Shown here piece by piece: positions 14,264 through 15,488 of a stretch of 15,488 nt of DNA; positions within the stretch are counted from its first letter, which is position 1; each line of letters opens with the position of its first letter. Origin of the DNA: Cellvibrio sp. (GTDB lineage Bacteria > Pseudomonadota > Gammaproteobacteria > Pseudomonadales > Cellvibrionaceae); NCBI GenBank assembly GCA_021323495.1, contig JAJQJO010000032.1, positions 1 through 15,488 of the forward strand, given 5' to 3'. Position numbers and translations under genes: made by a program. The notes beneath the pieces are model-generated. The model made no database searches. It was given only the letters and a program-made list of their open reading frames with translations, and was not told the origin of the DNA.

Positions 14264-15488
14264 TTAAATACCATCGTCCAGGGTGGCCAAAGCAGTTTGC
14301 GGCGGCAACACTCCCTGTTTATAGGCTGGGTCATCAACCCCTTGGTTAAACAGGACGCGCACCTGCTCCCAGGGCGCTTTTACCGTCACCGCTGCCTTGC
14401 CGAGATTGAGGTCGATACGTAGCAAACAACCGTCACCCATCCGCCAGAATGCCGAGACGGCGCCCTCAGCCAGAATGGTGACGCCCGCTGAATAGGCACC
14501 GACCAACCGGGGAATAATTTCCGCTGCACGCAGAGCCAACAAACGGCGGTACAGATCCTGCCATTGCTGTTGCTCCGGTGATTTGGGGGCGCCATAGTCG
14601 GGGCGCGAGTTGTGGAAGCTACTGGGAGCATTGGGATCAGGAATTAATTCGCACAGTTTGCTATCGGCGAATTGGCCGAAGCCGGCAAACTCGTTGCGCC
14701 GGCCATCACAGACCGCTTTTGCGAGGCTGGCGGAGTGATCCGTGAAATAAAGGAACGGCTGCTGGGAACCCCATTCGTCCCCCATAAATAACAACGGCAC
14801 CATTGGCGATAACAGCAAAAGCACCGTCGCAGCGGCCAAGGCGTCGGCATAGGCCAATTGGTTCAAACGTTCGCCAAAGGCACGGTTGCCAACCTGATCA
14901 TGGTTTTGCAGGAACAGGATAAAACTGGTCGGCGGCAGATGGGCGCTGGGTGCTCCGCGCTGGCGCCCATGGCGATCCTCCTCCCCCTGGAACACAAACC
15001 CTTCCGCCAGGCAGCGCGCCAGCTGTACGGTCGGAGCTTGGGCGAATTCCTGGTAATAGCCCTCTTGCTCACCAGTGAGCAGGTAGTGCAATACATTGTG
15101 GCCGTCATCGTTCCACTGGGCATCAAACCCTTTTTGCAATAGGCCGGGATCGTTCTCTTCATTTTCCAGCATCAGGTGGACATGGCGGGAAGCAGGCACC
15201 GCCGCGCGCACCCGCATCGCCATTTCGACCAGGAAATCCTTTTCGCTAATGGCGTGGACCGCATCAAAACGCAGGCCGTCAATACGATAATCCAGCACCC
15301 ACATTAGAGCGTTTTCGCAAAAAAAATCGCGCACCTCCTGCCGCCGGAAATCGATCGCCGAACCCCAGGGGGTCTGGATATCATCACGAAAAAAGCGCCG
15401 CGCATATTGGCCGAGATAATTCCCCTCCGGCCCAAAATGGTTGTAGACCACATCGAGAAAAACCATCAGGCCAAGTTCGTGGGCGGTA
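14264..15488 (-). CDS. treZ: Malto-oligosyltrehalose trehalohydrolase TreZ, C-terminal part (start beyond the window)
   Basis: The frame is open to the right edge, giving about 408 residues of the C-terminal two thirds; the family is usually about 580-620. TreZ cuts the alpha-1,4 bond next to the trehalose unit made by TreY, releasing free trehalose. The visible part starts at THELGLMVF-like text (TAHELGLMVFLDVVYNHFG), the first conserved GH13 region. Catalytic sites follow: the nucleophile Asp in GLRFDAVHAI (codon 15263-15265), the acid Glu in LMLENEEND (first Glu, 15164-15166), and Asp in QNHDQVGNRAFGERL (14897-14899). FMGDEWGSQQPFLYFTDH is also typical. The missing 5' part should hold the N-terminal CBM48-like domain. 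It is the first visible gene of the operon. Confidence 0.95.
   Translation of the reverse strand, partial: TAHELGLMVFLDVVYNHFGPEGNYLGQYARRFFRDDIQTPWGSAIDFRRQEVRDFFCENALMWVLDYRIDGLRFDAVHAISEKDFLVEMAMRVRAAVPASRHVHLMLENEENDPGLLQKGFDAQWNDDGHNVLHYLLTGEQEGYYQEFAQAPTVQLARCLAEGFVFQGEEDRHGRQRGAPSAHLPPTSFILFLQNHDQVGNRAFGERLNQLAYADALAAATVLLLLSPMVPLLFMGDEWGSQQPFLYFTDHSASLAKAVCDGRRNEFAGFGQFADSKLCELIPDPNAPSSFHNSRPDYGAPKSPEQQQWQDLYRRLLALRAAEIIPRLVGAYSAGVTILAEGAVSAFWRMGDGCLLRIDLNLGKAAVTVKAPWEQVRVLFNQGVDDPAYKQGVLPPQTALATLDDGI

Overview
The window comes from a gammaproteobacterial chromosome of moderate G+C (about 50-55% by eye). It holds twelve protein genes, two of them cut by the window edges. The mix fits the Cellvibrionaceae/Pseudomonas side of the Gammaproteobacteria: a RoxA-like dihaem cytochrome, a minCDE cluster, a DUF3300 lipoprotein, and a treZ-treY-DUF2934-glgX operon. 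The assignment to Cellvibrio or a relative is an inference from gene content. I see no mobile element, tRNA, rRNA, CRISPR array or phage gene.

Layout. Positions 1-6110 are all read on the minus strand. In transcription order (right to left) they are minC, minD, minE, a strong intrinsic terminator, a DnaQ-like 3'-5' exonuclease, a YceI-family lipoprotein, a HerA/YjgR-like ATPase (DUF853), and the first 299 residues of a RoxA-like c-type cytochrome that runs off the left edge. A good sigma70-type promoter for the min genes lies at 6165-6192. Positions 6306-8656 are read on the plus strand: a DUF3300 lipoprotein with a long His-, Arg- and Gln-rich tail, a 14-bp-stem terminator, and a small unrecognised lipoprotein. 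Positions 8713-15488 are minus again: treZ (5' part missing), treY, a DUF2934 gene overlapping treY, and glgX. This operon ends at a hairpin shared with the convergent lipoprotein gene.

How the genes work together. MinC, MinD and MinE form the oscillating division-site selection system. TreY and TreZ turn linear maltodextrins into trehalose, and GlgX supplies such chains by debranching glycogen, so the right-hand operon links glycogen turnover to trehalose. As I recall it, the matching Pseudomonas cluster has malQ between treZ and treY; here only 37 bp separate them. The left-hand genes are not an obvious pathway.

Most genes are ordinary housekeeping or accessory families, and I found no convincing new multi-gene system. 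The points most worth a second look are small-scale: an inverted repeat in the leader of the cytochrome gene, tandem repeats overlapping the minC stop codon, non-ATG starts in minD, minE and yceI, a dyad over the -35 of the min promoter, an 18-bp tandem duplication inside treY, and the compact operon lacking malQ.
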